From Hymenobacter elongatus (lineage in GTDB: Bacteria; Bacteroidota; Bacteroidia; Cytophagales; Hymenobacteraceae), in assembly GCF_004745955.1 (NCBI RefSeq), contig NZ_SRLD01000004.1:108680-172679 (forward strand): a stretch of DNA of 64,000 nucleotides. Reading direction: 5' to 3'. The notes below the pieces were generated by a model that was not told the origin of the DNA, ran no database searches, and saw only the letters and a list, made by a program, of their open reading frames with translations. Position 1 is the stretch's first letter. The number at the start of each line of letters is the position of its first letter. A program made the translations under genes and the position numbers. Of this stretch, positions 9,105 through 18,226 are shown piece after piece.

Positions 9105-9398
9105 TTACCCACGCAGTAATTTTTCCAGGGCTGTCAGATGCTCCTGAAACGCTTGTTTGCCGCTGGGGCTGGCGGTGTAGGTCGTATTTGGCTTTTTACC
9201 CACAAACTGCTTGCTGACTTGCACATAGCCCGCTTTTTCCAGGGCTGCCACGTGGCTGGCAAGGTTGCCGTCGGTCAGGTCGAGGGCCTCTTTGAGCTCC
9301 GTGAAGCTCACCGAATCGTTGGCCAGCAGCACGGCCATAACGCCCAGCCGCACCCGGTGGTCGAAGGCCTTGTTGAGGGTATGAATGACGTGCTTCAC
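9105..9398 (-). CDS. Winged-helix transcriptional regulator (ArsR/MarR-like)
   Basis: 97 residues if translation begins at GTG 9398, whose GTGA overlaps the TGA stop of the upstream membrane-protein gene. This is a classic coupled start, so longer in-frame extensions upstream are rejected. The single domain is a winged helix-turn-helix: helices around RVRLGVMAVLL and SFTELKEAL, then a recognition helix LTDGNLASHVAALEKAGYV and a wing with KKPNTTYTAS. This architecture is common as a partner of a small membrane protein in Bacteroidota. It probably binds the two CTTTG-N5-CAAAG sites at 9066 and 10060. Confidence 0.85.
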   Translation of the reverse strand: MKHVIHTLNKAFDHRVRLGVMAVLLANDSVSFTELKEALDLTDGNLASHVAALEKAGYVQVSKQFVGKKPNTTYTASPSGKQAFQEHLTALEKLLRG

Positions 9399-10048
9399 AG
9401 TTGGGGCCGCGCGGCGCGTTCGTAGCGGTTGTACATGAGCAGGCCGTAGCCGATGTGCCCCAATCCGAAGCCCAGAGCGAAAAACAGCAGCCCATAGCCC
9501 GGCAGCAGCAAGGCTACCAGCCCTAAGCCGATCTGGGTAAGGCCCAACAGCCGGATTTCGTCGAGGGTGTATTTGCTGGCATTGAGCAGCGCCAACCCGT
9601 AGAACAGCAGCATGCCGGGTACGACGAGGCTGGCCACGCCGCGCAGATACAGCGCCAGACAGAACAGACCGCCCGCCACCAGCGGAATAACCAGACTCAG
9701 CGCCAGCCGGCGGCCCAGCGTGCTCCAGATCACCTGCCCATCTTGGCGGGCCCGGCGCAGCGTGAAGTAAGTGGCTACCAGCAGCGCGGCGACAATCATG
9801 CCGGCGGCCAGCGCCACCAGAAACGGCAGCGCGGCCCGCTGCTCTACGGCCGAGCCTTCGACCAGCCGTACGAAGCCGCCTTCGCCATACTGCTCCCGCA
9901 GGTACCAATGACCGGTACCGGCCCCCAGCAGCGCTACCACGCCTGCGCCTACGCCGGACAGACCACTGAGCGACAAAAACCGCGAGGAACGCTCCATAAT
10001 GGCACGAATCTCAGTAAGCTGGGCAAGCGGATCGGTAGCGGGCTTCAT
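9395..10048 (-). CDS. Membrane protein co-encoded with winged-helix regulator
   Basis: 217 residues. The N-terminal soluble helix (LTEIRAIMERSSRFLSLSGLSG) precedes five or six hydrophobic segments, with GAGVVALLGAG near residue 35 and the last segment near 185-200. No enzymatic motif is seen. It is the first gene of the pair, with the regulator starting inside its stop codon. The conserved coupling suggests the membrane protein senses or modulates the regulator, but that is inference. The promoter overlaps a palindromic operator at 10060-10075. Confidence 0.78.
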   Translation of the reverse strand: MKPATDPLAQLTEIRAIMERSSRFLSLSGLSGVGAGVVALLGAGTGHWYLREQYGEGGFVRLVEGSAVEQRAALPFLVALAAGMIVAALLVATYFTLRRARQDGQVIWSTLGRRLALSLVIPLVAGGLFCLALYLRGVASLVVPGMLLFYGLALLNASKYTLDEIRLLGLTQIGLGLVALLLPGYGLLFFALGFGLGHIGYGLLMYNRYERAARPQL

Positions 10049-10059
10049 ATTTCCAGAGC

Positions 10060-10075
10060 ACTTTGTGTTGCAAAG
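10060..10075. promoter_or_regulatory. Candidate operator, CTTTG-N5-CAAAG palindrome (copy 2)
   Basis: ACTTTGTGTTGCAAAG has the same half-sites and 5-bp spacer as the site at 9066-9082. On the minus strand it overlaps TAGCTTTG, a perfect TAnnTTTG -7 box, 12-28 bp upstream of the start at 10048. Its position suggests autoregulation of the membrane-protein/regulator operon. Confidence 0.6.
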
Positions 10076-10339
10076 CTAAATAAAAGAACGGTGCTGCCTA
10101 TAAGCTTGGCCGAATTTTTTGTGGCTATCGATGTGCCCGGTGGAAAAAGCCTCTCCGAATCTTAATGCAAAGCGCGTGTCCATGCTTCCCATTTCGGGAA
10201 TTAGCTACTCAAAATGGGGGGCAAAATTCCCGTAAATACTCTCATTACGGCAAACCAGCTGCTTTTTCGCTTGCGTATGTAGGCACAGCTCATTCCACTG
10301 CTGTCAGCTATTTTTTCACTCCCCGTATTCTCCGGCCCC

Positions 10340-10756
10340 ATGGTACAACAGCTCCTCTCCACGTATTCTACTATCCGCCGCACGCTGCTGCTGTGGCTTC
10401 TCAGCAACTTTGGCGGTACGCTCTGGCTGCTCATCGACTTCTCCCTGGACCGGCTCAACGACTATTCCATTGCGCTTATGGTGGGGCTGGTGGCGGCTAT
10501 TGTGTCCTTGAGCATCGTGCCGCTGGTGCTGCCATTTTTCGCGCTGATGAGCAGCTACTACTCCGGCTGGTCGCGGCGCAGCATGGCGCTGGCGGGCATT
10601 ACGGCCTTTTATATTCTGGCAAATCAACTGCTACTGTTGCTCATGCCCATCGATTCACTGAGCAGCTTACTTGCATTGTCGCTGCCCTACCTGGGCGCGG
10701 CCCTGCTCACGGTGCTCTGGCTGTATGGCCCGGCCGCCAGCCGCTACAAATCCTGA
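10340..10756 (+). CDS. Small membrane protein, unknown function
   Basis: 138 residues with four predicted membrane segments (about 12-30, 42-75, 82-105, 112-130) and short charged ends. No domain or motif is recognised. It is divergent from the regulator operon across a 290-bp spacer, and is followed after ~50 bp by a methyltransferase gene in the same direction. Confidence 0.65.
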   Translation: MVQQLLSTYSTIRRTLLLWLLSNFGGTLWLLIDFSLDRLNDYSIALMVGLVAAIVSLSIVPLVLPFFALMSSYYSGWSRRSMALAGITAFYILANQLLLLLMPIDSLSSLLALSLPYLGAALLTVLWLYGPAASRYKS

Positions 10757-10806
10757 TACACTAGGACTCCGCTGACCTGACACAGGTTTTGTGCGTACTT
10801 AGCCGC

Positions 10807-11595
10807 GTGAAACTTCGCCTTCAGCTATTCGAATTTGAAGACCTGCCCTGGTTTCCGGAAGTAATTCGGGCGGGCATGATGGATTACCTGCGCTTCATGA
10901 TCAGTGGGCTGCGGATCTACCAGCCTATCGTACCGCTGCTGCGCGAGGCGCTACAGGCAACGGGGCAGCAGCACATAGTGGAGCTGTGCGCGGGCGCGGG
11001 CGGCGGCACCGAAGGAGTCGCGCTGGCCCTGCGCCGGCAGCCCGGGCTCCGCCAGCTGCGCGTCACGCTCACCGACCTCTATCCCCAGCCCGAGGCGTGG
11101 CAGCTGCTACAGGAGCGTACTGCCGGCGCTATCGGCTACGAAAGCGCGGCGGTGGATGCGCTGGCGGTGCCCGTGGGGCTTGCTGGTTTCCGGACGGTAT
11201 TCTCCGCTTTCCACCACTTTCCGCCCGCTGCCGCCGAGGCGCTGCTGGCCGATGCCGTGCGGCAAGGCGCGGGTATTGGCGTGTTTGAAGGCGCCGGAAA
11301 GCACTGGCACGAAATGCTGCTAGCCTGGACCATATTACCCGTGGCCCAACTGCTGATTACGCCTTTGATTCGCCCTTTCCGGCTCAGCCGCTTGCTTTTC
11401 ACCTACGTGCTGCCGCTCATTCCGCTGTTCACCATCTGGGACGGCACCGTGTCGATTCTGCGCATGTACCCGCCCGACCAGCTTCTGGCCCTGGCCCGGC
11501 TTGCCGACCCGGAGCACCGCTTTCAGTGGCAGGCGGGAAAAGTGCGTCACCGCTGGGGGCCGGAGGTTACGTACCTGGTAGGGTATCCACGCTAA
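10807..11595 (+). CDS. Class I SAM-dependent methyltransferase
   Basis: 262 residues from GTG at 10807; a TTG six codons upstream (10789) is also possible and there is no ATG near. The SAM-binding glycine loop is VELCAGAGGGTEG (around residue 58), followed by the acidic β2 position in TLTDLYP and a further SAM-fold segment FRTVFSAFHHFPP. The C-terminal third is hydrophobic (LLTFYV-like stretches around LSRLLFTYVLPLIPLF), which suggests membrane association. Substrate unknown. It is followed after 42 bp by the UbiA-type gene; a lipid or quinone substrate would fit that neighbour but is not shown. Confidence 0.75.
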   Translation: MKLRLQLFEFEDLPWFPEVIRAGMMDYLRFMISGLRIYQPIVPLLREALQATGQQHIVELCAGAGGGTEGVALALRRQPGLRQLRVTLTDLYPQPEAWQLLQERTAGAIGYESAAVDALAVPVGLAGFRTVFSAFHHFPPAAAEALLADAVRQGAGIGVFEGAGKHWHEMLLAWTILPVAQLLITPLIRPFRLSRLLFTYVLPLIPLFTIWDGTVSILRMYPPDQLLALARLADPEHRFQWQAGKVRHRWGPEVTYLVGYPR

Positions 11596-11625
11596 GCTTC
11601 GCAAAGGGGGTTGCGGGCGAAAGCC

Positions 11626-11633
11626 TACATTTG
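11626..11633 (+). promoter_or_regulatory. -7 element TACATTTG of the UbiA-type gene
   Basis: A perfect TAnnTTTG match ends only 4 bp before the ATG at 11638. With the usual spacing, transcription would start at or next to the A of the ATG, so the message would be leaderless or nearly so. Confidence 0.5.
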
Positions 11634-11637
11634 CCGC

Positions 11638-12516
11638 ATGCTGCTTGCCTACCGCCGTGCCCTGCCGTTGTTGCGTATCCCCTTTTCTATCTACCTGATG
11701 CCCGTGTACTGGTTTGGCCTGAGTGCCCTGCGCGGCCCGGTAGACGCAGCACGGGCCGTAGGCGTATTCGTGGTGCTGCACCTGCTGGCTTACCCGGCTT
11801 CCAACGGCTACAACTCCTACTACGACCGGGACGAGGGCAGCATCGGGGGTCTCAAGCAGCCACCGAAAGTTTCCGAGGAATTAATTCATCTGGTGTGGCT
11901 GTTTGATGCGCTGGCGGTGCTGGGCGCGTGGCTGCTGTCGCCACTTTTTGCCGTGCTGGTAGCCGTGTACCTGCTGATTTCAAAAGCCTACAGCTACGAG
12001 GGAATCCGGCTCAAAAAGCACCCGTTTCTCAGCACGGCAGTAGTAGTAATTTTTCAAGGCGCTTTCACGTTTCTGATGACGCAGATCGGCGTGGGTGCCT
12101 CATTGGCAGCTATTACCGCGCCTACCAACCTGCTGCTGGCCTTGGTTAGCACCCTGTTTTTGTGCGGCTCCTACCCACTGACGCAGGTGTACCAACACCA
12201 GGAAGACCGCCAGCGCGGCGACCAGACGCTCAGCCTGTGGCTGGGGCTGCGAGGCACATTCGTTTTTGCCGCCGTGGGCCTGCTACTGGGGGCGGCGCTA
12301 TTGGCTTTCACGTACTGGCTGCGCGCCGAAACCCGGAATCTGCTGCTTTTTCTGGTGGCTACCGGGCCGGTGGTGTACCTGTTTGCGCGCTGGGCCTGGG
12401 CGGTGTGGCACGCCCCCACGGCTGCCGACTACGAGCACACGATGCGTATGAATCAAGTATCGTCGCTGTGCCTGAGCGCGGCATTTGTGGCTATGCTGCT
12501 GCTGGCGCGCCTGTAA
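11638..12516 (+). CDS. UbiA-family prenyltransferase-like membrane protein
   Basis: 292 residues from the ATG at 11638; an upstream TTG would lie inside or before the promoter box. About eight hydrophobic helices are visible. The first Asp-rich motif is NGYNSYYDRDEGSIGG (near residue 60) and the second is YQHQEDRQRGDQTL (near 185). These match the N-x3-D-x3-D and D-x3-D metal/diphosphate sites of UbiA enzymes, which transfer isoprenoid chains to aromatic or other acceptors at the inner membrane. The acceptor cannot be deduced; menaquinone, heme O or carotenoid-like routes are possible. Confidence 0.82.
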   Translation: MLLAYRRALPLLRIPFSIYLMPVYWFGLSALRGPVDAARAVGVFVVLHLLAYPASNGYNSYYDRDEGSIGGLKQPPKVSEELIHLVWLFDALAVLGAWLLSPLFAVLVAVYLLISKAYSYEGIRLKKHPFLSTAVVVIFQGAFTFLMTQIGVGASLAAITAPTNLLLALVSTLFLCGSYPLTQVYQHQEDRQRGDQTLSLWLGLRGTFVFAAVGLLLGAALLAFTYWLRAETRNLLLFLVATGPVVYLFARWAWAVWHAPTAADYEHTMRMNQVSSLCLSAAFVAMLLLARL

Positions 12517-12558
12517 GCGCTCAACAGCGGACAAGGACACCACGTAAGGCATAAAGCT

Positions 12559-12566
12559 TACTTTCG
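12559..12566 (+). promoter_or_regulatory. Candidate -7 element TACTTTCG
   Basis: One mismatch from TAnnTTTG, 10 bp before the ATG at 12577, giving a very short leader. The spacing resembles that of the box upstream of 11638. Confidence 0.35.
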
Positions 12567-12576
12567 AATCCTCGCT

Positions 12577-13188
12577 ATGCGCGTTACCAACCTGATTACG
12601 CTGCTTTCTTTGGCAGGTGCCTGCTCCTCCCCCGATGCAGCCCGCACCACCGACACAACGACTTCGGCCCCGATGCCGGAGCCGCCGGACACCACACGTG
12701 CCCGCACTGTCACGGCCCAGTCGGATACGCTGAAGGTAGTCCGCCAGCAGCACCCATTTTCCGCTCCCGGTGCGCCCGATGTATTTACGCTGGCGGTGCG
12801 TGGCACATCATTGCTCACCGGCGAGGCTACCTTCACTATAACCGATGCGACCGGGCAGGTTATTTTTCGGGAGATGCTGAGTTCGGCCGATCTGGAGGCT
12901 TCTATGGTGTATGAGATGAAAACGCCCACCGCTACGCCCGCCAAGCGCGAAGCTTTCATCCGCCGCCGTCTTGACACGTTCTTTGCTGAGCGGAATTTCC
13001 ATAAGCCCGCGCTGGGACCCCAGGAAACCTACGCGCCCGGCGACCTGGACCGCGCCACCTGGGATGACCTACACCAGCGCCCCGAGGCCGTGAGCTTTCA
13101 CTACTTGGTCGGAAAAGAGGACAAGCGACGCATCGTTTGGTCGCCGCTCAAAAAGCAAGTGGTCCGCCTCGCCAGCTTCGGCGGCTAG
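12577..13188 (+). CDS. Putative lipoprotein, unknown function
   Basis: 203 residues. The signal peptide ends in a lipobox LAGAC with Cys16, followed by a Ser/Thr/Pro-rich linker (~18-45). Residues ~60-203 form one globular region rich in Asp/Arg with no known domain. It is convergent with the DsbA-like gene, with only 16 bp between the two stops and no hairpin between them. Confidence 0.7.
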   Translation: MRVTNLITLLSLAGACSSPDAARTTDTTTSAPMPEPPDTTRARTVTAQSDTLKVVRQQHPFSAPGAPDVFTLAVRGTSLLTGEATFTITDATGQVIFREMLSSADLEASMVYEMKTPTATPAKREAFIRRRLDTFFAERNFHKPALGPQETYAPGDLDRATWDDLHQRPEAVSFHYLVGKEDKRRIVWSPLKKQVVRLASFGG

Positions 13189-13204
13189 CCGCCTGCGGAG
13201 CTTT

Positions 13205-13873
13205 TCAGCTATTGCCTTCTGCTGCGGCCTGCCGCATAGCCAGCTCCAGTCCTTCGACGAAGGCCGCATAGGGCTGAAACCCACGCGCCAGCAGATAGCC
13301 TTGGTCACCGGCCCGCAGAATAGTAGTCGGGAAGCCCTGCACGCCAATGCGGGCCACGGCGGCAAATTCCTGCCGCGTGGCCTGAGCCGTTTCGGGCAGC
13401 GCCAGCCGCCGCCGGAACTCGGCTACGTTCAGGCCAAAATCGGCGGCCAGCGGCTCGTAGGTAGCCGGGTCGTTCAGGTTTTGTCCGTCCCGGAAATAGG
13501 CCTGCTGAATAGCGTGCGCGAAGCTGGCTGCCTGATGATAAGGGTCGAGCTGGCGGAAAACGGTCAGGGCGCGGCACGGCGGCTCCGAATCCTGCCGGTA
13601 GCTGCCTTCGGCTCCCAGCTGCCGGAAAGCCGGCCCAAACGTGACGCCCGCCACTTTTTCTACCTGCTCCAGCGCCCCGCTGATGTATTCCCAGTCGTTG
13701 CGGATCGGGCCAGCCTGCGGGCCCGTCACCATGCCCCCACTCAGGGCCGAAACCGTCAGGCGACCCGCAAACTCGTTTTGCACCCGCTCTATCACCGGGC
13801 TCATGCCGTAGCACCAGCCGCACAAGGGGTCGAAGATGTAGAGAAGCTCGGGTAGGTCGGTGGGTTGTTCCAT
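13205..13873 (-). CDS. DsbA-family thiol oxidoreductase (FrnE-like)
   Basis: 222 residues. The thioredoxin-fold active site is CGWC (in DPLCGWCYGMSP, near residue 18-21), followed by a large helical insertion and the cis-Pro region GVQGFPTTIL (near 175). No signal peptide is seen, so it is probably cytoplasmic, like FrnE-type proteins that act as disulfide oxidoreductases or isomerases. Substrate unknown. Confidence 0.85.
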   Translation of the reverse strand: MEQPTDLPELLYIFDPLCGWCYGMSPVIERVQNEFAGRLTVSALSGGMVTGPQAGPIRNDWEYISGALEQVEKVAGVTFGPAFRQLGAEGSYRQDSEPPCRALTVFRQLDPYHQAASFAHAIQQAYFRDGQNLNDPATYEPLAADFGLNVAEFRRRLALPETAQATRQEFAAVARIGVQGFPTTILRAGDQGYLLARGFQPYAAFVEGLELAMRQAAAEGNS

Positions 13874-13936
13874 GGGGTTGCGGGCAAAGCAGTAAGACTC
13901 GCAAAGGAATCAAAAGTTTGAGCCGATTAAAAATGA

Positions 13937-13969
13937 AAAAGCCAGTGGAAACAGGTTCCACTGGCTTTT
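13937..13969 (-). terminator. Intrinsic terminator of rho
   Basis: A perfect 14-bp stem (AAAAGCCAGTGGAA paired with TTCCACTGGCTTTT) around a 5-nt loop, followed on the minus strand by a T-rich tract. It lies 20 bp past the rho stop. Confidence 0.85.
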
Positions 13970-13989
13970 GCGGGCTACAGTAAGTCGGC

Positions 13990-16125
13990 TTAGCCGTTCA
14001 TCGACAGCAAAAACTCTTCGTTGTCCTTGGTGCCCTTCATGCGGTCTTTCAGGAACTCCATGGCCTCCGAGGCGGTCATGTCGGCCATGAATTTGCGCAG
14101 CACCCAAATCCGGTTCAGCTCTTCCTTGCTCATCAGCAGATCTTCGCGGCGGGTACCGGAAGCCGGCACGTCGATGGCCGGGAAAATGCGCTTGTTGGCC
14201 AGCTTGCGGTCCAGCTGCAATTCCATGTTGCCGGTGCCTTTGAATTCCTCGAAGATAACCTCGTCCATTTTAGACCCGGTTTCAATGAGGGCCGTGGCAA
14301 TGATGGTCAGCGAGCCGCCATTTTCCACGTTGCGGGCCGCACCGAAGAAGCGCTTGGGCTTGTGCAGCGCGTTGGCATCCACACCACCCGACAGAATCTT
14401 GCCGGAAGCAGGCTGCACCGTGTTATAAGCGCGGGCCAAGCGAGTAATGGAGTCGAGCAGAATTACCACGTCGTGGCCGCACTCCACGAGGCGCTTGGCT
14501 TTGTCGAGGGCAATGCTGGCAATTTTCACGTGGCGGTCGGCCGTTTCGTCGAAGGTGGAGCTGAGCACTTCGGCTTTCACCGAGCGGGCCATATCCGTTA
14601 CTTCCTCCGGGCGCTCATCAATGAGCAAAATGATGAGGTAAACCTCAGGATGATTTTCGGAAATCGAGTTGGCAATTTCCTGCAGCAATACTGTTTTACC
14701 CGTTTTGGGCTGCGCCACAATCAGGCCGCGCTGCCCCTTACCGATAGGCGCAAACAGGTCCAGAATGCGGGTGCTCAGCTGGCTCGACTTGGTGGAAAGC
14801 TTCAGGCGCTCCTCGGCAAACAGCGGAGTGAGGTTGCTGAATGGGATACGGTCCCGGGCTTCTTCTATCGTGCGGCCATTGATGCCTTCTACGCCCACCA
14901 AGGCAAAATACTTTTCGCCTTCGCGCGGTGGCCGAATTGTGCACTTTACCGTGTCGCCGGCTTTGAGCGCAAATTGCTTGATCTGCTGGGGAGCTACATA
15001 AATATCGTCGGGCGAGGCGAGGTAGTTGTAGAATGGCGACCGAAGGAAGCCATAGCCGCCATCGGGCATCATTTCCAGCGTGCCCTCACTAGGAAGCACA
15101 ATGTCTATTTCGTTGCGCGGCCGTTGCGCGGCCTGGTCGCCCTGGCGAGGCTCACCAGCTTGGCGCGCTTCACCGGGTTGCCGCTGCTCGCCGGGCTGCC
15201 GCTGTTGCCGCTGCTGGTCGCGGGCCGCAAAACGGTCGTCGCGCCGGCCCTGTTCCCGGCCTTCCCGCTCGGGACGCGGCTCACGCGGCTCGCGGGGCGA
15301 GTCGCGCAGGGGCCGGGGCTCACGTGGCTCCCGACCATCACGCGGAACATCATTCCGGTATTCGCGGGGGGCATCGGCCCGCTGCTCCCGGGGTTCGCGC
15401 GGCTCGCGGCTTTCGCGGGGCTCCCGAGGCTCGCGGCCACCGTCGCGCTGTAGGCCATTGGGCTGCTCAGGGCGCGGCTCGCGGAAGATAATAGGAGCCG
15501 GGGCTGCTACGGTTTCCGGGGCGACGGGTGCGGCGGCTTCAGCTGGTATGGCTACCGCAGCGGCAATAGGCGCATTATCCGGCTCCACAACTTCCACTGC
15601 GGACTCAGCTACCGGCGCAGCTTCAGCGCGGCCACGGCCTTCGGAGCGGGTGCGGCGCTCGGGCCGCTGATAGGGCTTGACGGGCCGGCTGTCGCCGTCG
15701 ATGGTGGCCAGCGGCTCGGCAGCCACCTCCGGTGCGGCAGCCACAGGCTCCGGCACAGCGGGAGCCGGAGTGGCTACGGCGGCGGGAGTCGCTACGGGAG
15801 CAGCATTGCCCCGGCGCGGTGGCGTGGTGCGGGGCGCGCGGGAAGCAGGAACGGGCCGGGGCGTAACGGCAACCGAAGCCGGCAGCTCAGTAGCCGGCGC
15901 GGCCACGGCCATATCCGAAAAGGCTAGTGGCGCAGGCACGGGTTTCTCGTCCGCCGTTTTCACTTTTCTGGGGAGCTTGTCGGCTGGCGTGATGGCCTGC
16001 TGATCCAGAATCTTGTAAATCAGATCCTGTTTGCTGAGTTTCTTGAAGTTACCGACGTTCAGTTCTTCTGCTATTTCCTTCAGTTCGGAAAGCAGACGGT
16101 CCTTCAACTCTTCAATATTGTACAT
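13990..16125 (-). CDS. rho: Transcription termination factor Rho with long disordered insert
   Basis: 711 residues against ~420 in E. coli. The first ~45 residues are the Rho N-terminal helix bundle. Residues ~50-338 are an insert of low complexity, first Ala/Pro/Val-rich, then dense in Arg/Glu/Pro (repeated REPREP units, ~215-295), then Gln/Arg/Gly-rich. The RNA-binding cold-shock-like domain follows (~346-415, [13 protein letters not shown]), then the RecA-like ATPase with P-loop [11 protein letters not shown] (~471-481) and the Q/R loop regions. It is a hexameric RNA translocase that ends transcripts. Long inserts are known in Bacteroidota and Actinobacteria Rho; in Bacteroides such a region drives condensate formation. 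Confidence 0.96.
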   Translation of the reverse strand: MYNIEELKDRLLSELKEIAEELNVGNFKKLSKQDLIYKILDQQAITPADKLPRKVKTADEKPVPAPLAFSDMAVAAPATELPASVAVTPRPVPASRAPRTTPPRRGNAAPVATPAAVATPAPAVPEPVAAAPEVAAEPLATIDGDSRPVKPYQRPERRTRSEGRGRAEAAPVAESAVEVVEPDNAPIAAAVAIPAEAAAPVAPETVAAPAPIIFREPRPEQPNGLQRDGGREPREPRESREPREPREQRADAPREYRNDVPRDGREPREPRPLRDSPREPREPRPEREGREQGRRDDRFAARDQQRQQRQPGEQRQPGEARQAGEPRQGDQAAQRPRNEIDIVLPSEGTLEMMPDGGYGFLRSPFYNYLASPDDIYVAPQQIKQFALKAGDTVKCTIRPPREGEKYFALVGVEGINGRTIEEARDRIPFSNLTPLFAEERLKLSTKSSQLSTRILDLFAPIGKGQRGLIVAQPKTGKTVLLQEIANSISENHPEVYLIILLIDERPEEVTDMARSVKAEVLSSTFDETADRHVKIASIALDKAKRLVECGHDVVILLDSITRLARAYNTVQPASGKILSGGVDANALHKPKRFFGAARNVENGGSLTIIATALIETGSKMDEVIFEEFKGTGNMELQLDRKLANKRIFPAIDVPASGTRREDLLMSKEELNRIWVLRKFMADMTASEAMEFLKDRMKGTKDNEEFLLSMNG

Positions 16126-16597
16126 ACACTAAAACTGGGAGAAAAAACGGGCGGGGCCGAACCGACACAAAGCAACACAAGCCAATCCGGGCACAAAGGG
16201 CAACCGCGAGGCGGCGCAAAGCACAGTAAGTACGGGACGAAAAAGGGAAGTAATACGCGGGGGAGGCGCTGGGGATAAATCGGGCCGTGCGCAATAGAAC
16301 TAACTGCGGACCCGGCATCAGCGGCCGGCTTACTTACGCAATGTTAGCGTAATACGCCCGAACCGCCAAATGAGATACATTTTTTTTAGCGGATTGGTGC
16401 GCCGCTATTCCAGGGGCGAAAATGGAGAGGGCCGAAAATGAATACTGCAGCTATCTATTGGCCGATACACTACTGGGCCGCTAGCCCGGGTGCGCCCATC
16501 GTGTTGCATTTCGCGGCGGGGCATAACGTGTTTTTATCCGTGGCCCTAGCCAAAAAAACTTACTTTTGCCCTTGTTCAAAACCGCGTTTTCTGCCTT
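16126..16597. other. Divergent rho/serS intergenic region
   Basis: 472 bp without a gene. On the minus strand it holds a C/T-rich leader of about 200 bp in front of rho with several TTTG-containing stretches, none clearly the promoter. On the plus strand it holds the serS promoter at 16561. No stable hairpin or riboswitch-like fold was recognised. Confidence 0.5.
16561..16568 (+). promoter_or_regulatory. -7 element TACTTTTG of serS
   Basis: A perfect TAnnTTTG match, 29 bp upstream of the serS ATG. A -33 element is not obvious. Confidence 0.6.
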
Positions 16598-17872
16598 ATG
16601 CTGCAAGTTTCCGTCCTGAGAGAGAATACCGAGCTGGTCCTGGCGGGCCTGGCCAAAAAGCACTACAAAACGGCGGAAGCCGATGTTGCCGCTATCCTGG
16701 AGCTGGATCAGCGCCGCAAGCAGCTGCAAACCGACCACGACCAGGCCCAAGCCGAAGCCAACGACCTGGCCCGCCAGATTGGGGGCCTAATGAAAAGCGG
16801 CGACAAAGCCGGGGCCGAGACGCTGAAAGCACGCACCGCCACGCTGAAGCAGCACACCAAAGCGCATTCCGAAGAGCTGGCGCAAGTGGAGGAAGCACTG
16901 CAACAGACACTCTATAAGCTGCCTAACCTGCCGCACGGCAGCGTGCCGGAAGGCCGCGTGGCCGCCGACAACGAAGTAGTGCGCGAAGGCGGCACCAAGC
17001 CCGAGCTGCCCGCCGATGCCCTCCCCCACTGGGACCTGATTAAGAAGTACGACATTATCGACTTTGAGCTGGGCAACAAGATTACCGGGGCCGGCTTTCC
17101 GGTGTATAAGCGCCAGGGAGCCCGCCTTCAGCGCGCCCTCATCAACTTTTTCCTGGACGAGGCCCGCACTGCCGGCTACGACGAAATTCAGCCCCCGATT
17201 CTGGTGAATGAGGCCAGCGGCTACGGCACGGGCCAGCTGCCCGATAAAGAAGGCCAGATGTACCACGACAAGCAGGATAATCTGTACCTGATTCCGACTT
17301 CGGAGGTACCCATCACAAACCTATATCGGGACGAGATAATAGCGCTCGACCAGCTACCCATCCGCAACACGGGCTACACGCCCTGCTTCCGCCGAGAGGC
17401 GGGCTCCTGGGGGGCCGATGTGCGTGGCCTCAACCGCCTGCACCAGTTCGACAAGGTGGAAATAGTCCAGATTACTCAGCCCGAAAACAGCTATGCCGCC
17501 TTGGAGGGCATGGTCGCCCACATTGAGGGCCTGCTGCAAAAGCTGGAACTGCCCTACCGCATTCTGCGCCTCTGCGGCGGCGACATGGGCTTCACCTCGG
17601 CCCTGACGTTTGACCTGGAAGTGTGGAGCGCGGCCCAGGCCCGTTGGCTGGAAGTTAGCTCGGCCAGCAACTTTGAAACCTACCAGGCGAACCGCCTCAA
17701 GCTGCGCTACCGCGGTGAGGGCAGCAAAACCCAGCTTCTGCACACGCTCAACGGCTCGGCCCTGGCCCTACCGCGCATCGTGGCCGCCTTGCTGGAAAAC
17801 AACCAGACGGCCGACGGCATCCGGCTGCCGGAAGTGCTGCATGCTTACTGCGGATTTGAGAAGATTGGGTAG
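16598..17872 (+). CDS. serS: Seryl-tRNA synthetase
   Basis: 424 residues, the normal bacterial length. The N-terminal ~110 residues form the long coiled-coil arm (charged heptads around QRRKQLQTDHDQAQAEANDL) that grips the long variable arm of tRNA-Ser. The class II catalytic core shows motif 2 (CFRREAGSWGADVRGLNRLH then QFDKVE) and motif 3 (the conserved ETYQANRLKLRYR segment near 365). It charges serine onto tRNA-Ser and, in organisms that have it, tRNA-Sec. It has its own promoter and terminator, so it is probably monocistronic. Confidence 0.97.
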   Translation: MLQVSVLRENTELVLAGLAKKHYKTAEADVAAILELDQRRKQLQTDHDQAQAEANDLARQIGGLMKSGDKAGAETLKARTATLKQHTKAHSEELAQVEEALQQTLYKLPNLPHGSVPEGRVAADNEVVREGGTKPELPADALPHWDLIKKYDIIDFELGNKITGAGFPVYKRQGARLQRALINFFLDEARTAGYDEIQPPILVNEASGYGTGQLPDKEGQMYHDKQDNLYLIPTSEVPITNLYRDEIIALDQLPIRNTGYTPCFRREAGSWGADVRGLNRLHQFDKVEIVQITQPENSYAALEGMVAHIEGLLQKLELPYRILRLCGGDMGFTSALTFDLEVWSAAQARWLEVSSASNFETYQANRLKLRYRGEGSKTQLLHTLNGSALALPRIVAALLENNQTADGIRLPEVLHAYCGFEKIG

Positions 17873-17886
17873 CCTACTTCTTATGG

Positions 17887-17925
17887 CAGAAAGCCCGTCT
17901 GGAGAATATCCGGGCGGGCTTTCTG
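17887..17925 (+). terminator. Intrinsic terminator of serS
   Basis: An 11-bp stem CAGAAAGCCCG / CGGGCTTTCTG with a 17-nt loop, followed by TCTTTT. It begins 15 bp after the serS stop. Confidence 0.8.
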
Positions 17926-17951
17926 TCTTTTGGGCAGTAGCGTCGGTTGAG

Positions 17952-18209
17952 CTAGTATTCCGCCATCTGACTATCCACGTAGCACCACGCCCACTGTTCG
18001 CCCGGCTCATCCGATATCACTACCGGATGCTGAGTGACCTGAAAATGCTGGGTGGCGTGCTTGTTCTTGGACGAGTCGCAGCAGCCGACATGGCCGCAGC
18101 TCTGACACACGCGCAAGCGCAGCCACTTGTCGCCGAGGGCCACGCATTCGGGGCAGTTGTAGGCAGTGGCCGTAATCAGCGTTTCTACGACCTGGAGGTG
18201 TTCACACAT
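17952..18209 (-). CDS. UBP-type zinc-finger protein
   Basis: 85 residues from the ATG at 18209. The whole protein is one zf-UBP module: [32 protein letters not shown] and a final HPVVIS supply the expected Cys/His zinc ligands. In eukaryotes this fold binds the free C-terminus of ubiquitin. Bacterial stand-alone copies are known but their ligand is not. It lies 17 bp downstream of the OsmC gene, so the two are probably one operon, which would suggest a role in thiol or peroxide stress. Confidence 0.85.
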   Translation of the reverse strand: MCEHLQVVETLITATAYNCPECVALGDKWLRLRVCQSCGHVGCCDSSKNKHATQHFQVTQHPVVISDEPGEQWAWCYVDSQMAEY

Positions 18210-18226
18210 TGCAATGGCTAGCGGCT

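Noticed and set aside
9105..9908. A 267-residue form of the winged-helix regulator
   Set aside because: The N-terminal extension is Arg/Ala/Gly-rich shadow of the membrane-protein gene; the GTGA overlap marks the true start.
14362..15453. A 363-codon plus-strand frame opposite rho
   Set aside because: It arises from the GC-rich repeats of the rho insert read backwards; rho is certain on the other strand.
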